A stretch of 38,449 nucleotides of DNA. Origin: Anaerolineae bacterium (GTDB lineage: Bacteria; Chloroflexota; Anaerolineae; Anaerolineales; UBA4823). A model generated the notes under the pieces. That model was not told the origin of the DNA. It did no database searches and saw nothing but the letters and a program-made list of their open reading frames with translations. A program made the translations under genes and the position numbers. Positions 23,484 to 33,017 of the stretch are shown here, piece by piece (within the stretch, counting starts at the first letter, position 1; every line of letters starts with the position of its first letter). The stretch is taken from the NCBI GenBank assembly GCA_003130835.1, contig QEXX01000149.1, positions 1-38,449 of the forward strand, given 5' to 3'.

Positions 23484-25262
23484 TTACCGAGCGATCAGAG
23501 GAAAATAGTACTGGTAATCTAGCCCGCTCGGAATATAGAAGTGGAAACTAACAATCCCGTCCATGACATTGCTATCGATATTCAATTGAACATCGCCCCA
23601 GGTTTCTTTATGTCCCCCTGCGTATTGGCGCAGTCGTTGGCGATCCTTCCACCATTCATTGGACAACCCAGATACATCCCAGACCGTGGCTTCAGGGTCA
23701 TAGGAATCAGCAATCCAATGGGCTGCCCAGATGACCGGGGGAGAATTCGGAAGATCCACAAACTGGCTCAAGGGTCGGCCGGTGCTGTAAACCCCACCGA
23801 TCATCCCTAGCTCGGTCATGCGCTCTACCCAGCCGTTAATAAAGGCGCGCGCGGCTTGGTTGCATTCTTCGTTTCGAACCTCATAATGTTCTAAATCATA
23901 ATAGATCACACTGCCATGGCCGGCTGAGTTGGTCAATCCGAGTTGTTGCGCGGCAAGGGTGGCTGCCTCGGCTTCCTTCCGTCCTTCTTGATACGCTTTG
24001 GGAGGATATTTGCTCATGCGATATTGATAGGTCGTGCAGCGGGCTTGCAACCCAACCCAAGTGGGGATCAAGCCCCAGCCCTGCTGGCGCAATTGGGCGA
24101 TAAATTCCGGGGTCAACGCCGTGTTAGGGCAAGCGCGATGAACTCCACCAATGTACACATTGACCGCCCGATAAGGGCTGTGCGCCTTCCACGTAGTCAG
24201 TTGCTCAAGGGTCGGAATCTCGCACTTGTCAAAAGCCTGTCCTTGCATGACAGCGATTAACGGTGTCTCTGGGACTTCTTCGCCCAGCGGTTGGGGCGCG
24301 GTCGGGCTGGCAAACCAAGCCGTGTCGACCGACTCTTCTCTTACCAAGTAAGTTTGTCCATTCGGTAAGGGAACCACCGCCCAACTTCGCCCTCCATCCT
24401 CCGTAGACCATAAGCGTTCCATCACCCGACACCGCAAGCTTTGGCGGGAAGTGCCATCGAAGGACGGGTGGACGGTTTGGGATTCACAGTTGCCTTTGCG
24501 TTCCAACTTCCAGCCCATTGTGTCCGAAACCATGTGCAGTTCTGGCAAGCCGTCCTCGCTAAGCTTTTGGGATAGGTTGGGAATCTGCGTGACCCCTGAC
24601 CAAGTCACCCCCCCATCGGTCGAACGATAAACCTCATCGCCTTTCGCTCCACCTCGCATCCACAAGTTCCCCCCATCATCCTTTTGGATCGGCGCAGCAA
24701 TCGGAAGTTCCAAGCGTTGCCACGTGTGCCCGCCATCCGACGTTCGGTAAAGGATTCCCACACTGAAATTGGCACTGCTGACGACTTTTTGCACCAACCA
24801 GATGGTGTTCGCGTCCTGTACGGTAAGGAAGTGTCGAGCGATAGGCAGAAAACGATCTTCCTCATCTAAAGGAATGGGATCAATCTGCCAACTCTGTCCC
24901 CCGTTGAAGGTACGGGCGAGGTACAGGGTATTTTCAGCTTCGGTTGAGCGTTTGGTCAGGATTGCCCAGCCGTGCTCGGCATTGAGAAAGTCAACCGCGG
25001 CAAGCTGTAACCCGCTTGACAGGGGCGGGGTGATCTCCTGCCAAGACTTGCCTCCAGCCGTGGTTCGGAAGAGTCTTTCCCCAAACCAAATCCAACCGTC
25101 CTTTCCGCTCAAGGGGTCAAAATCTTGAATCAAGAAGGCAGAGGCGAGGTCACCCTGCAGATCAGAGGCAAATCCAGTCAGCCCGGCAATAAGAAACCAA
25201 GCCAGAAAAACACCCCCGATCGACAAGCGGGTTTGAACGCCTCCAAACAGCAACCATCGCAT
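23484..25262 (-). CDS. Secreted YCF48/BNR-repeat protein with C-terminal DUF1906 domain
   Basis: 592 residues. The N-terminus ([21 protein letters not shown]) is a signal peptide or anchor. Residues ~40-310 carry YCF48/BNR-type propeller repeats: [49 protein letters not shown] and [13 protein letters not shown]. Residues ~360-560 look like DUF1906 (Rv2525c-like, TIM-barrel glycoside-hydrolase-like): [37 protein letters not shown] (an Asp-x-Glu pair) and GGVYSTG. The combination suggests an extracytoplasmic protein that binds or trims cell-wall or surface polymer; no activity is established. AAGGAG is 10 nt before ATG 25262 but only 1 nt before ATG 25271, so 25262 is chosen. Confidence 0.82.
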   Translation of the reverse strand: MRWLLFGGVQTRLSIGGVFLAWFLIAGLTGFASDLQGDLASAFLIQDFDPLSGKDGWIWFGERLFRTTAGGKSWQEITPPLSSGLQLAAVDFLNAEHGWAILTKRSTEAENTLYLARTFNGGQSWQIDPIPLDEEDRFLPIARHFLTVQDANTIWLVQKVVSSANFSVGILYRTSDGGHTWQRLELPIAAPIQKDDGGNLWMRGGAKGDEVYRSTDGGVTWSGVTQIPNLSQKLSEDGLPELHMVSDTMGWKLERKGNCESQTVHPSFDGTSRQSLRCRVMERLWSTEDGGRSWAVVPLPNGQTYLVREESVDTAWFASPTAPQPLGEEVPETPLIAVMQGQAFDKCEIPTLEQLTTWKAHSPYRAVNVYIGGVHRACPNTALTPEFIAQLRQQGWGLIPTWVGLQARCTTYQYRMSKYPPKAYQEGRKEAEAATLAAQQLGLTNSAGHGSVIYYDLEHYEVRNEECNQAARAFINGWVERMTELGMIGGVYSTGRPLSQFVDLPNSPPVIWAAHWIADSYDPEATVWDVSGLSNEWWKDRQRLRQYAGGHKETWGDVQLNIDSNVMDGIVSFHFYIPSGLDYQYYFPLIAR

Positions 25263-25367
25263 AGGCTTCATGCTCCTTGAATTGTAACCCCGAACCCGCC
25301 CTTCGAGGAGGCGAAAAACCTTGCAGCTTCGTCAGTCAACCGCTGCTAAGGGGAATACTGTTGACTT

Positions 25368-26828
25368 TTAGCCTAAAAAGTGCCGCAAGGATGCTGCCTG
25401 AATGATCAATTCTCCGATCCGCTCATCGCGGTTTTGCCGAACGGACTCGGTGATCTCTCGGGTGAGGCGAAGGTGATCCTGATTTGGCTGATAGGCAATT
25501 TGTAGGCGCTCCACCGCCTGACATATTCGGGCAGGCAGAAAGGGACTATCCAAATCAACAAATTGGAGGGCAGCAGCTAAATCTGCATCGAAATTGATGA
25601 TGGTTTGTCGCAAAAACTCGATTTCTTCTTGCGTAAGGACATGCAACCCCAGCAATTCAGGGGGAATCCCTAAGGAATATAAGCAGCAGGTAAAGGCGAT
25701 AGCGCGCGGCAGTTGAATACCGCTGACATTGCGAAAATAGCCGAATAATCCCGAATGCGACTTTCGCTTTCTGCGCCGCGGCACATACTTCGCCAAGCTG
25801 CTGATCAGCTTCGCCAATTGGGTTACCTGTTCCCGATAAGCCTGCGTGGTTTTCTCGATAATTACCAGACACCGCTCTTGCTCAACCTCGTGCGCATGGC
25901 CTCGCGGAATCTGCTTGAGTGTTTGAACAGCTGTGACAACTTCTAAGGGAGCATAGTCATACTTGAAAGCAGATTGAATGGTAAAGGTTTGAACCGAGGG
26001 ATATTCTTTGGCAATCTGTTGCACCGTGCTCGGTTTGAGATTACCGCGAAAAGGCGCCGAGCCCATGCCGATAATCGGGTAAAGCTCGATCCCTAATCGA
26101 CGCGAGAGTTGCTCCAAATGATAGAGAGCAAGCTTATTCGCCAAAACCGTGCTGACTAACCCAGAATTCATGGCAGGGTCGGAGCGCGCCAAAAAGACGC
26201 GTTGGTATTCCAAATCTTTGTCCTGCAGAAATTCCTCCATCACTTGCGCGGCGTTGAGCAAATGTTCAACCCCCTCGAACAATGGAATCACATTGATGCG
26301 CTGCGGACGAAACTTCCCTAACCATTCCCCAATCGTTATCGAGTCACCTGGAATGGTTTGGGTGTCTTTGGCAGCGATAAAATGCACATAGTAGTTATAA
26401 ATGCGGTTGATATCGGAAGCCGAAACCGTCATCGGCAGGATAACCTCAAAGATGGGCGGCGGGTTGTGCGGATTGAACAGAACGGCTGCGTCATAAGAGC
26501 GAGGGATACTGCCCAAAGTTTCCAGCAAAATCTTCGCTTCAGTCTTTTCGATGGCAGGGTTGGGAACGCGCGGGGTGATAAAAACATGCTCCCCAAGTAA
26601 AACCTGACGGAAGAAGGGTTCATAAGTGGAGAGCAGCTTCTTGACCACAAAGTTATCCACTTCTTTGCCTTCATAGTCCCACATCTGCTCATCGCAGCCG
26701 AGGTGAGAAAAGACGTAATAAGCCTCTTGAACCTCATCTTCCCCCTGTAACTCTGCCTCCGAAGCAAAAAAAGGGATTTGGACATTATCGGGATGTTGGG
26801 TACTCATACAGCGCGGAATATGGGGCAT
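25368..26828 (-). CDS. ppcA: Phosphoenolpyruvate carboxylase, archaeal type
   Basis: 486 residues. The signature PRCMSTQHPDN opens the protein, and GSIPRSYDAAVLFNP, ARSDPAMNSG and GMGSAPFRGNLKP are as in the short archaeal-type PEP carboxylases, about half the length of the bacterial form (~900 residues). It makes oxaloacetate from PEP and bicarbonate to refill the TCA cycle. These enzymes occur in archaea, some clostridia and Chloroflexota. ATG 26828 is preferred over TTG 26843 because GAGGTG lies between them at Shine-Dalgarno distance. Extended -10 promoter at 26861-26869. Confidence 0.95.
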   Translation of the reverse strand: MPHIPRCMSTQHPDNVQIPFFASEAELQGEDEVQEAYYVFSHLGCDEQMWDYEGKEVDNFVVKKLLSTYEPFFRQVLLGEHVFITPRVPNPAIEKTEAKILLETLGSIPRSYDAAVLFNPHNPPPIFEVILPMTVSASDINRIYNYYVHFIAAKDTQTIPGDSITIGEWLGKFRPQRINVIPLFEGVEHLLNAAQVMEEFLQDKDLEYQRVFLARSDPAMNSGLVSTVLANKLALYHLEQLSRRLGIELYPIIGMGSAPFRGNLKPSTVQQIAKEYPSVQTFTIQSAFKYDYAPLEVVTAVQTLKQIPRGHAHEVEQERCLVIIEKTTQAYREQVTQLAKLISSLAKYVPRRRKRKSHSGLFGYFRNVSGIQLPRAIAFTCCLYSLGIPPELLGLHVLTQEEIEFLRQTIINFDADLAAALQFVDLDSPFLPARICQAVERLQIAYQPNQDHLRLTREITESVRQNRDERIGELIIQAASLRHFLG

Positions 26829-26860
26829 CGTGCACCTCGCCAAGAAGATATTAGCGAGTA

Positions 26861-26869
26861 ATTATATCA
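26861..26869 (-). promoter_or_regulatory. Extended -10 promoter of the PEP carboxylase gene
   Basis: Minus strand TGATATAAT matches TGnTATAAT perfectly, giving a leader of about 27 nt to ATG 26828. There is no good -35, as is usual for extended -10 promoters. The remaining ~210 bp up to the agmatine deiminase stop contain nothing I can name. Confidence 0.6.
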
Positions 26870-27082
26870 AAACCCGAAAAACCCTATTGACATCTGAGCG
26901 CTTCCACCAGCCCAAGTCTGCGACTACCAAGAAGCACAATAGGCGTTCGGTTTTGAAGAAAACTACTATTGGATGATCCCAACCGAGCAATCTGGGTTGC
27001 CAAAACAAAACGTAGGCGCAGGGTTTTTATAGGTATCCTTCGCCGGAAAGCAGCCTTAGTTCCATGAATGGAAACTCCTGAC

Positions 27083-28180
27083 TTATCCACCCATTGGCTG
27101 TTGCTGGGTGATGCAATGGATATTGCCGCCGCCCAATAAGATCTCGCGGGCGGGGACGCCGACCACACGACGCTCGGGTAAGTATCGCTGCAGGGTCTCA
27201 AGGGCAAGCCGGTCATGAGGATCGTCAAAGGTTGGCACAACCGCACCCCCATTGCAAAAATAGAAGTTGATGTACGAGGCAGCCATCCGATCGCCAGCCT
27301 GCCGCGGCAAAGTCCCTTCGACAGCATCCACGCCCTCGGCTTCTTCGGCAGTGATCAGCACCGGATCGGGTTGATGGATTTTCACGATCTCAAAGGAGCG
27401 TCCCTTGGCATCTTTGGCATGGCGCAAACGCTGGTAGGCATCTTGTGAGATCGGATATTGCGGATCATTGTGATCCTCCGTCCACGTCAGCGCAATCACT
27501 CCCGGGCGCAAAAAGCAAGCCAGGTTATCAACATGCCCGTTGGTTTCATCGTTGTACACCCCCTCGCCTAGCCAGATGATTTGCTCTACGGAAGTATATT
27601 CCTTGAGATAAGCCTCGATTTCCTCTTTGCTCAACTCGGGGTTGCGATTTGGGTTGAGGAGACACTGCTCGGTTGTCAGCAGGGTGCCTTCGCCATCCAC
27701 ATGAATTGATCCGCCTTCGAGAACCAGTGGCGCAGCGTAGCGGTCAACGTTTTCGATTTCAGCCACCTTGCGCGGCACGAGGTCATCCAAATCCCAAGGG
27801 AAATACAAACCTTCTTTCAACCCTCCCCAGGCATTGAATTTCCAATCCACCAAGCGAACTTGCCCCTTGCCGTTGATGACAAAGGTGGGGCCGACATCCC
27901 GCATCCAGGAGTCGTTGTTGGATAGTTCGATGACGCGAATCTGCGGTGGGAGCATGGCGCGCGCGTTGAGGAACTGACGATGGTTGACCCCCATGACCAG
28001 CGGCTCGAACTGGGAAATAGCCTGCGCCACAGCAACAAATGCTTTTTGGGCAGGCTTGGCTCCTAAGCGCCAATTATCCGGCCGCTCCGGCCAGAGCATC
28101 CAAGTTTGCTTATGCGGGGCAAATTCAGCCGGCATATAGAAACCATCTTGGCGGGGAGTAGTTGATAAAGTGCGGACCAT
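27083..28180 (-). CDS. aguA: Agmatine deiminase
   Basis: 365 residues of the peptidylarginine/agmatine deiminase fold. It has [70 protein letters not shown] and the catalytic Cys356 in [13 protein letters not shown]. It hydrolyses agmatine to N-carbamoylputrescine and ammonia. GGAGGT precedes the ATG. It is the last of the polyamine genes on the minus strand, separated from putrescine carbamoyltransferase by 187 bp that hold an inverted repeat. Its partner enzyme directly upstream uses the product, so the assignment as agmatine rather than peptidylarginine deiminase is well supported. Confidence 0.96.
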   Translation of the reverse strand: MVRTLSTTPRQDGFYMPAEFAPHKQTWMLWPERPDNWRLGAKPAQKAFVAVAQAISQFEPLVMGVNHRQFLNARAMLPPQIRVIELSNNDSWMRDVGPTFVINGKGQVRLVDWKFNAWGGLKEGLYFPWDLDDLVPRKVAEIENVDRYAAPLVLEGGSIHVDGEGTLLTTEQCLLNPNRNPELSKEEIEAYLKEYTSVEQIIWLGEGVYNDETNGHVDNLACFLRPGVIALTWTEDHNDPQYPISQDAYQRLRHAKDAKGRSFEIVKIHQPDPVLITAEEAEGVDAVEGTLPRQAGDRMAASYINFYFCNGGAVVPTFDDPHDRLALETLQRYLPERRVVGVPAREILLGGGNIHCITQQQPMGG

Positions 28181-28245
28181 GTCTTACCTCCTCATCAATG
28201 CCTCACCCTGGCCCTCTACGTCGCAAGCAAGGTGCTGAGAAAATC

Positions 28246-28306
28246 ACCACCAAGGCACCCAAAAGCCACAGTGTTTCTTGCTGAGAGCCCCTGGTACCTT
28301 GGTGGT
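28246..28306 (-). repeat. 14-bp inverted repeat (hairpin) between ptcA and aguA
   Basis: ACCACCAAGGCACC (28246-28259) and GGTACCTTGGTGGT (28293-28306) pair along 14 positions; the one imperfect pair becomes G-U in the minus-strand transcript. The loop is 33 nt. There is no U-tract after it in the minus direction. It may stabilise or attenuate the polyamine mRNA, or be a dispersed repeat of the genome. Confidence 0.6.
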
Positions 28307-28367
28307 TGTTCACCTTAGCCTGACCTTTTAAGCACCCTTGGGGAGAGGGGCCGTGGCAGAGAGCACC

Positions 28368-29381
28368 TCAGACGATTTGATGCAGAAACGCTTCAATTTG
28401 ACCGCGATGGTAGGCTTGCAGTTCCTGCGAAGGACGCTTCAAGCGTGGGTAAAGCAGATAGACCAACAACCCTTTTTCGGTATGCAAGCGATTTTCCGAT
28501 TGGTCGAAGATAATCGAGCGGGGATGATCCATCACCTCATCGGTGGCTTCCACCCCACGCGAAGCCGGCAAACAATGCATGAATTGACAATGCGCAGGAG
28601 CTTTATTAAAGAGCTGCAAGTTGACCTGATATTTGGGCATAAAGGCTGCCCGCCGTTCGGGAATTTCATCTTCTTGACCGACCCACCACCACAGGTCTGT
28701 ATAAATGAAATCCGCTTCACGAACGGCTTCAACCGGGTCTTCGGTGATCGTCAGGCTGCCGCCCGATTCAGCGCAATTGGCTTGGGCAATCTGCAACCAG
28801 GTTTGTGGAGGCTGATATTTGCGCGGCGCAGCGTGGGTGAAGTGCATTCCCAAACGGGTGCAAATAAACATCAAAGACGAGAGCACATTGGTGGCATCGC
28901 CGATAAAGGTAACCCGCAGGTCTTCCAGTTTTTTGCCGGCCGGCATGTGTTCTATCATGGTCAGTACATCGCACACCACTTGGGTGGGATGGTTGTAATC
29001 GGTCAGGCCGTTGATCACCGGCACTTCGGCATATTTCGCCAATTCGGTGATCGTCTCGTGCTTTAAGGTGCGGGCGAAGATGGCATCGCACATGCGTGAA
29101 AGCACTTTAGCCGTATCGTACATCGATTCGCGCACGCCCAAGTGAATCTCACCCGGTTTCAGGTACAGCGCATGACCACCCAACTCGGTCATCGCCACCT
29201 CAAAGGAAACTCGCGTGCGGGTCGAAGGCTCTTCAAAGATCATCGCCAGTGAAGCATCCTGAAGGAGTTTGGGTGTACACCCTTGTTTATCGGCAGCTTT
29301 GATCTTGCGCGTCAACTCGATGAGGTCCAGAAGCTCCTGTTTCGTGTAATCTTGTGTGTCAATAAAATGTCTGAGTGTCAT
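28368..29381 (-). CDS. ptcA: Putrescine carbamoyltransferase
   Basis: 337 residues of the aspartate/ornithine carbamoyltransferase family. The carbamoyl-phosphate site STRTR (53-57), the HPTQ motif and MHCLPASRGVEATDEV are all present. It resembles enterococcal putrescine carbamoyltransferase, recalled from memory, more than ornithine carbamoyltransferases in PVINGLTDYNHPTQ, the ADFIYTD segment, PKYQVNL and the C-terminal ENRLHTEKGLLVYLL extension. With agmatine deiminase next door it would split N-carbamoylputrescine by phosphate into putrescine and carbamoyl phosphate, the latter able to yield ATP via carbamate kinase (not in the window). If the context were ignored, an ornithine carbamoyltransferase would be the alternative. 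It starts 21 bp after the deacetylase. Confidence 0.9.
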   Translation of the reverse strand: MTLRHFIDTQDYTKQELLDLIELTRKIKAADKQGCTPKLLQDASLAMIFEEPSTRTRVSFEVAMTELGGHALYLKPGEIHLGVRESMYDTAKVLSRMCDAIFARTLKHETITELAKYAEVPVINGLTDYNHPTQVVCDVLTMIEHMPAGKKLEDLRVTFIGDATNVLSSLMFICTRLGMHFTHAAPRKYQPPQTWLQIAQANCAESGGSLTITEDPVEAVREADFIYTDLWWWVGQEDEIPERRAAFMPKYQVNLQLFNKAPAHCQFMHCLPASRGVEATDEVMDHPRSIIFDQSENRLHTEKGLLVYLLYPRLKRPSQELQAYHRGQIEAFLHQIV

Positions 29382-29402
29382 ATCCTAAGCTCCTATCCAG
29401 TA

Positions 29403-30446
29403 TTATTTGCGACTTTCTTCCCAAGCGCGGATGAAAGTGACCGCTAACTCACCCAGCCGATCGAGGTTATAGCCCCCTTCTAAGACAATCAAGGTCGGTA
29501 AGCCCAGTTGGGCGATTCGTTTTGCCATTTCCGCATACGTGTCGGTGTGCAGGGCAAAGTTCGCCAACGGGTCTTCGACATGCGTATCCAAACCCAACGA
29601 GAGGACAAGAAAGGACGGCGACATCTGACGCAAGGCATCCAGCGCCAAGTCAAGGGTGGCGAGGTAAGTGCTGCCGTTGGTTTGGGGCGGCAAGGGAAAA
29701 TTGCGGTTAAACCCTTTGCCTTTGCCCGCTCCGATTTCGTCAGCATAGCCACTGAAGTACGGGTAGGTCGTGGACGGATCGCCGTGTAGGGAAAGATAAC
29801 CCACTTGATCAGAGTCGTAAAAAATTTCTTGCGTGCCGTTGCCGTGATGAAAATCAACGTCTAGAATACAAACTCGGCCGGCGGAAGACAAAGCTTGAGC
29901 TGCGATGGCAGCATTGTTCAGATAACAATAACCGCCGCATTGATGGCGCGTGGCATGATGTCCGGGCGGACGACAAGCCGCAAAGACGGTTTGCTCTCCA
30001 GCCAGCAGGGCTTCTGCACCACTGAGCGCGCAGTCAGCCGCTAGGCGGGCGGCTTCAAAGACCTTTGCCGTGATCGGCGTATAGGTGTCAAAACAATAAC
30101 GGCTGACCAGCGACATGACCGTCTCGGCGCGCGGTTGCCAACGCTCGGAATAGGGAAAAACCGTTGGGAAGATCACTTCAAAAGGCTTCCCGTCTGACTC
30201 GGGATCGAGAAAGGGCATCTGATTGGCTTGCTGCAGAAAGGCAATGTAGTCGGCCGCATGGACAGCTTGAATGGCTTCGAGCGGAAAGCGCTGCGGCGCT
30301 TCTACCTCAGCCAATCCTGCCCGATGTAACGCTTCCACAACCCGCTGCGCGCGACCCGCCACCTCTGAGGCTGCCACCACTTGACCGAAGTGAATTTGAT
30401 AGGGCGGTTGAAACGATTCTAAGTGCGGCGAATAGAAAACTTTCAT
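29403..30446 (-). CDS. aphA: Acetylpolyamine amidohydrolase (histone deacetylase family)
   Basis: 347 residues. Motifs of zinc deacetylases are intact: CRPPGHHATRHQCGGYCYLNNAA holds the catalytic His pair, DVDFHHGNGT the zinc ligands, LGLDTHVEDP a further Asp ligand and LEGGYNLDRLG the catalytic Tyr loop. The match to Mycoplana acetylpolyamine amidohydrolase (DVDFHHGNGTQ, SLHGDP, FSGYADEIG pattern, recalled from memory) is closer than to eukaryote-type histone deacetylases. It would remove acetyl groups from acetylputrescine, acetylspermidine or acetylcadaverine. Its place between a transporter and two agmatine/putrescine enzymes supports that substrate class. It starts 12 bp after livM. Confidence 0.88.
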   Translation of the reverse strand: MKVFYSPHLESFQPPYQIHFGQVVAASEVAGRAQRVVEALHRAGLAEVEAPQRFPLEAIQAVHAADYIAFLQQANQMPFLDPESDGKPFEVIFPTVFPYSERWQPRAETVMSLVSRYCFDTYTPITAKVFEAARLAADCALSGAEALLAGEQTVFAACRPPGHHATRHQCGGYCYLNNAAIAAQALSSAGRVCILDVDFHHGNGTQEIFYDSDQVGYLSLHGDPSTTYPYFSGYADEIGAGKGKGFNRNFPLPPQTNGSTYLATLDLALDALRQMSPSFLVLSLGLDTHVEDPLANFALHTDTYAEMAKRIAQLGLPTLIVLEGGYNLDRLGELAVTFIRAWEESRK

Positions 30447-30458
30447 GCTGCACCGAAC

Positions 30459-31424
30459 CTAAGCGGCTGGGGAGGTTTTACGTTTGAGAAGCGCTTCCAC
30501 GCGGTGTTCAAGAGCGGTGATAAATTGAATCACCCCGCCGGGATAAAACAGGATAATGGTGCAGATCAAGGCGCCCAAGAGGGTCAGGCGCAAGGTGCCC
30601 GCCAAACGCAAGAACTCGTTGCCAAAGACGATCACAAAAGCGCCGAGAATCGGCCCTAAAAAGGTACCCACGCCTCCCAACTCGATCATGGCAATGGTCA
30701 GCAAGAAAGGTTCTATGCCCAACGTCGTCGGAGAGATGTCCCCTAAAGCATGGACGTAAACTGCGCCAGCCGCGCCGGTCAACAGGGAAGATAGGGCAAA
30801 CACTTTGAGGCGTTCTTTGAACTTGTTGACCCCTAAACAATAGGCAAAATTTTCCGAATCCCGCAGGGCAATAAACGCCATTCCGGTGGAAGAGTGAATC
30901 ACCCGATAAATGATCCATAAAACGATTAAAAAGAACACAAAACAGATGTAGTAAGCGCCAGTTTTATCCATACCGGGATAGAAGGGTGGGATTTCATGTA
31001 ACCCCATGGCGCCGCCGGTGATGTCGCGGGTTTGGGTCAGCACCGAAGGCAACGAGTCGGCAAAGATCAGCGTGAGCAAGGCAATATAGATACCGCTCAG
31101 GCGCAAGGCGGGCAAGCCCAATGCCACCGTCACAATCACGGAAGTGACCAAACCAGCCAGCGGAACCGTCAAAAAAGCCGGCACGCCAAAGGATTTTGCC
31201 AGGATGCCGGCCGTATAGCCGCCGATTGCCATGAAGCCGATATTCCCCAGCGAATTGATCCCCGCATAGCCCATCATCAGATTCCAATTGGCAGCCACAA
31301 TCGACCAGATAAAGAAAAGGATAAACAAATGTTTGTTATAGCTTGAGGCTCCCAGCCAAGGATAAAGCAGGATAAAAGCGATAACCACAATAGAAAGGAG
31401 CGATTTCCAATTAAGATTCTTCAT
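30459..31424 (-). CDS. livM: HAAT-type (branched-chain amino acid) ABC permease LivM
   Basis: 321 residues from ATG 31424, with about nine hydrophobic helices. Family landmarks are the NLMMGYAGINSLGNIGFMAIGGY segment near the N-terminus and the cytoplasmic helix of LivM (RDSENFAYCLGVN, with AFALSSLLTGAAGAV-like neighbours). The start is internal to the longest frame: a GGAGGC is upstream of 31424, 16 bp after the livH stop, and the added N-terminus of the longer form is Cys-rich and atypical. Transports the ligand brought by the lipoprotein encoded at 33909, which may be a polyamine precursor rather than leucine. Confidence 0.93.
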   Translation of the reverse strand: MKNLNWKSLLSIVVIAFILLYPWLGASSYNKHLFILFFIWSIVAANWNLMMGYAGINSLGNIGFMAIGGYTAGILAKSFGVPAFLTVPLAGLVTSVIVTVALGLPALRLSGIYIALLTLIFADSLPSVLTQTRDITGGAMGLHEIPPFYPGMDKTGAYYICFVFFLIVLWIIYRVIHSSTGMAFIALRDSENFAYCLGVNKFKERLKVFALSSLLTGAAGAVYVHALGDISPTTLGIEPFLLTIAMIELGGVGTFLGPILGAFVIVFGNEFLRLAGTLRLTLLGALICTIILFYPGGVIQFITALEHRVEALLKRKTSPAA

Positions 31425-31440
31425 GGTCGCCTTGCCTCCG

Positions 31441-32307
31441 TCACATTCTACCGCCCAAGATGCCTTGCGGCCGCAGCAACAACACAACGAGGAACAATAC
31501 AAACCAGATCGGCCAAACCCAGATGGCGCCTAAATAAAGCGTGGCGATCGCTTCCACCAAGCCCAAGATGAGCGCCGCCACAACCGCACCACTGGTGCTG
31601 CCCAACCCGCCAAAGGTCACAATCACAAAGCCCTTGACCATCCACTCCCAGCCAATGTGCGGATTGAGGTAATACTTGGTACCCAAAAGGATGCCGCTGA
31701 AGCCGGTGACGACAAAAGCAAGGGCAAAAGTCATCCCAAAAATCTGTTCAATATGGATACCAACTACTTGGGCGCCGGGAATGGATTGCGCCACCGCCCG
31801 CATGGCTTGGCCAGTGCGGCTATACTTAAAAAACAAACTCAGGGCTGTAATGGCGATCACCACAATGGCAATCAGCAACAACTCATGCCAGTTAATTTGG
31901 AGGAAGCCCACTTTCAACATCCCTTCGACCAGCAAAGGGATCGATTTGACGCGCGGGCCAAACACTTGCAAGACCACATTTTCCAGCAAAATACCCGCCC
32001 CGAGCATAAATAAGACGGTCGAAAACTCCCAATTGGGCTTTTTGAGCAGGGGATTGATGGTCAAACGATAAAGCACAAAGCCGAAGATCGCCATAAAAGC
32101 CATAGAGAGCAAAGTTGCCAGCAGAAAAGGTACGCCCAAGGCAGAGAGCAGGTACCAAGTGAGATAGGCGCCAATGACGGCGATCACGCCATGCCCAAAG
32201 TTAAAGACGCGGCTGACGCCATAGATGATCGTCAATCCCAAAGCCATGGCTGCGTACAGGGAACCAGAGATCAAACCACTGATTAAGGCATTCACGAAAT
32301 TTTCCAT
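31441..32307 (-). CDS. livH: HAAT-type ABC permease LivH
   Basis: 288 residues, about eight helices, with ALISGLISGSLYAAMALGL and VFNFGHGVIAVIGAY at the N-terminus and VTFGGLGSTSGAVVAALILGL towards the C-terminus, all typical of LivH permeases. An AGGAGAG Shine-Dalgarno sequence precedes the ATG, 11 bp after livF. It pairs with LivM to form the channel of the uptake system. Confidence 0.95.
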   Translation of the reverse strand: MENFVNALISGLISGSLYAAMALGLTIIYGVSRVFNFGHGVIAVIGAYLTWYLLSALGVPFLLATLLSMAFMAIFGFVLYRLTINPLLKKPNWEFSTVLFMLGAGILLENVVLQVFGPRVKSIPLLVEGMLKVGFLQINWHELLLIAIVVIAITALSLFFKYSRTGQAMRAVAQSIPGAQVVGIHIEQIFGMTFALAFVVTGFSGILLGTKYYLNPHIGWEWMVKGFVIVTFGGLGSTSGAVVAALILGLVEAIATLYLGAIWVWPIWFVLFLVVLLLRPQGILGGRM

Positions 32308-32318
32308 GCTGCTCTCTC

Positions 32319-33017
32319 CTAAAAATAAGCCTTCTCGATCTCTTCTACCTGAATTTCCTTTCCCTTTCGCTCGAAGGCAATTTGACCCTTTTTCATCAAG
32401 TAGATGCGGTCGGACATTTCGAGCGCATGTTGGATTTCTTGTTCGACAATCAGGATCGTCATCCCCCGTTCCTGATGGATTTGTCGAATGGCGTCGAACA
32501 CAGCCATTTTCATCCCCGGCGAAAGCCCAATAGAAGGTTCATCCACCATCAAAAGGGAGGTCTCGCTCATCAAGCCGCGCCCAATGGCAACCATACGCGC
32601 TTCGCCACCGCTCAGGGTTGAACAGAGCTGGTTGCGCCGCTCGGCGAGGCGGGGGAAAATATGAAAGACAAATTCCAGATTTTTCTTCACCGCCGCTCGG
32701 GCATGACGAGGATAGGCGCCAAGATACAGGTTTTCCAATACGGTCATATCGGCGAACAAATGCCGCTCTTCGGGAATATAGGCTAGACCTCGTTCAACGA
32801 TCTGATGGGCAGGGAGACCGGCGATCTCTGCGCCTCTGAATTGGATGGAGCCAGCGCGTGGAGGTTGTAAACCACAGATCGCCTTGAGCAAGGTGCTTTT
32901 GCCGTGGCCGTTCGGGCCGAAAAGAGCCACTACCTCACCTTCTTCGACATGCAAGCTTACCTGACGCAATACTTGCAAATCTCCGTAGTAACAGACCAAA
33001 TCTTTAACGGTGAGCAT
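32319..33017 (-). CDS. livF: HAAT-type ABC ATPase LivF
   Basis: 232 residues from ATG 33017. Walker A FGPNGHGKST, signature LSGGEARMVAIGRGL and Walker B LLMVDEPSIGL are all intact, with LTVKDLVCYYGDLQVLRQVSL at the start typical of LivF. AGGAGG lies 6 nt before the chosen ATG, 14 bp inside the end of livG. The His in the Walker A (usually Ala/Ser) is common in this family. Confidence 0.95.
   Translation of the reverse strand: MLTVKDLVCYYGDLQVLRQVSLHVEEGEVVALFGPNGHGKSTLLKAICGLQPPRAGSIQFRGAEIAGLPAHQIVERGLAYIPEERHLFADMTVLENLYLGAYPRHARAAVKKNLEFVFHIFPRLAERRNQLCSTLSGGEARMVAIGRGLMSETSLLMVDEPSIGLSPGMKMAVFDAIRQIHQERGMTILIVEQEIQHALEMSDRIYLMKKGQIAFERKGKEIQVEEIEKAYF

Noticed and set aside
26884-27327. 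147-codon minus-strand frame upstream of PEP carboxylase
   Set aside because: Most of it overlaps the agmatine deiminase gene in another frame, the product lacks any motif, and the sequence between the two genes shows no coding pattern.
28338-29066. 242-codon open frame on the plus strand opposite putrescine carbamoyltransferase
   Set aside because: It lies wholly antisense to a gene with complete family motifs; its product has no recognisable fold and no ribosome binding site.
28368-29381. Ornithine carbamoyltransferase (argF)
   Set aside because: Motifs and C-terminal extension resemble putrescine carbamoyltransferase and agmatine deiminase is adjacent; no other arginine biosynthesis genes are near.
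29403-30446. Acetoin utilisation (AcuC) or histone deacetylase role
   Set aside because: The fold is shared, but sequence details and polyamine gene context favour acetylpolyamine amidohydrolase; no acetoin genes are present.
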